Shown: positions 31,628 to 32,174 of the stretch, one piece after another
How the letters are laid out: every line of letters begins with the position of its first letter
Numbering within the stretch: the first letter of the stretch is position 1
DNA from: an uncultured Eubacteriales bacterium
Lineage (GTDB): Bacteria; Bacillota; Clostridia; Oscillospirales; CAG-272
Direction: 5' to 3'
Assembly: GCA_934446065.1 (NCBI GenBank)
Contig: CAKSDP010000022.1
Coordinates: forward strand, 1 to 32,174
DNA length: 32,174 bases
Position numbers and translations under genes: made by a program
The notes under the pieces: model-generated
What the model saw: only the letters and a program-made list of their open reading frames with translations
What the model was told of the DNA's origin: nothing
Databases searched by the model: none

Positions 31628-32174
31628 CTAGGAAACCCTGCCTGATTCAAATTGCCGCACAGCCTGATCCAAGGATTCAGATGTGACATGAACGTATCTG
31701 TCCATCGTTGTTTTTATACTTGCGTGACCAAGCAGCTCTTGCAGCACCTTGGGCTGTACGCCGCATTCAATCGCTCTTGTGGCGTAGGTATGGCGTAAAG
31801 CGTGCATACAGAATTTTTCAATTCCTGCTTCGTCACATAGCTTGTAAAGGTGGGTATCATAGGAACTGTTCTTTGCCGGTTCCCCGGTACGCCAGTTGAT
31901 AAAGACAAGATCACGCATGACCAGCCGGGAGATTGCCCCCGTTCGCCGGTCGATATATTCCAGTGTTTGCGAGAGCAGCGGAGATTCCTTTTGCCAAGGG
32001 CGCTTGTCCTTGATTTCTTTCAGAATTTCATAGGCCCGATCTGTCAGCGGGATGGTGCGATAGCTTTGCTGCGTTTTCGGAGGTCCTGCACGCCAAAAGT
32101 GCTGCTTGTGGCGGTACTCCAAGGTTTTGTTGACCGTCAGCGTCCGATTCTGGAAATCTATCGCATCCCACGTC
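31628..32174 (-). CDS. Tyrosine recombinase/integrase (N-terminus beyond window)
   Basis: Phage-type integrase catalytic domain, truncated by the right edge; the frame stays open there (..WDAIDFQNRTLTV..). Visible active-site residues are the beta-hairpin Lys (GPPKTQQSYRTIPLT), HALRHTYATR with the H-x-x-R pair, LLGHASIKTT with the second His, and the nucleophile Tyr in MDRYVHVT. The catalytic first Arg lies outside. Similar integrases belong to conjugative transposons and prophages in Firmicutes. It ends in TAG. An element boundary may therefore lie next to 31500-31620, with the element extending to the right of the window. Cargo cannot be seen here. Confidence 0.9.
   Translation of the reverse strand, partial: TWDAIDFQNRTLTVNKTLEYRHKQHFWRAGPPKTQQSYRTIPLTDRAYEILKEIKDKRPWQKESPLLSQTLEYIDRRTGAISRLVMRDLVFINWRTGEPAKNSSYDTHLYKLCDEAGIEKFCMHALRHTYATRAIECGVQPKVLQELLGHASIKTTMDRYVHVTSESLDQAVRQFESGRVS

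Noticed and set aside
1..32174. CRISPR array or tRNA genes
   Set aside because: No regularly spaced direct repeats were seen, and the only T-arm-like sequence belongs to tmRNA.

Overview
The window looks like a chromosomal segment of a gut-type, Gram-positive anaerobe of the Clostridia, probably Oscillospirales/Ruminococcaceae-like. The grounds are the glycan-degrading enzymes (GH31, GH36, a sialidase-fold protein), a DUF1540 protein, a BlaI/BlaR1 pair, a CsoR repressor, an NSS-type symporter, strong AGGAGG ribosome binding sites, TTGACA/TATAAT promoters with 17-nt spacers, and a very large secreted protein with InlB/Flg_new-type repeats. No 16S rRNA or other marker is present, so the taxon is inference.

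Layout. 1-3927 (+): 5'-truncated GH31 glycosidase, sialidase-like Asp-box protein and a rhomboid protease, ended by a perfect hairpin shared with the convergent NSS symporter (3995-5359, -). 5475-7358 (+): a DUF1540 mini-protein with a hairpin leader, then a COG2509-type flavoprotein behind a purine riboswitch. 7378-9637 (+): GH36 alpha-galactosidase with its own promoter and terminator. 9640-11277 (-): fructose-6-phosphate-aldolase-like transaldolase and an esterase. 11336-12077 (+): an AT-rich orphan membrane protein. 12144-13607 (+): smpB, a nitroreductase and ssrA (tmRNA), so both trans-translation components lie together. 13608-14003 has no large gene but holds hairpins, terminators and a possible 29-aa ORF.

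14004-16455 (-): a three-gene operon (ATC-hydrolase-like protein, alpha/beta hydrolase, LCM-family methyltransferase) with a sharp promoter and a perfect inverted repeat over the transcription start. 16504-20239 (-): a metal block. A CaCA exchanger lies behind a yybP-ykoY (Mn2+) riboswitch with a clear terminator/antiterminator. It is followed by csoR and a heavy-metal P-type ATPase, each with a TACCCCATGGGGTA operator. The ATPase reading frame is broken by an in-frame TAG.

20321-27500 (+): a 2323-aa secreted, membrane-anchored repeat protein. 27541-29941 (+): BlaI-family repressor and M56 (BlaR1-like) protease with two operator-like palindromes. 30054-32174: a scarred region. The promoter, RBS and first codons of a methyltransferase gene run into the 3' end of a convergent membrane-protein gene, which looks like a deletion scar. 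Beyond it lie tandem 11-bp repeats and a tyrosine recombinase that runs off the window edge.

The most interesting signals are regulatory: a guanine-type purine aptamer whose P3 strand is also the terminator stem, which predicts an ON switch; the Mn2+ riboswitch on a CaCA exchanger; the CsoR-operator pair around a disrupted metal pump; and the deletion scar at about 30157.
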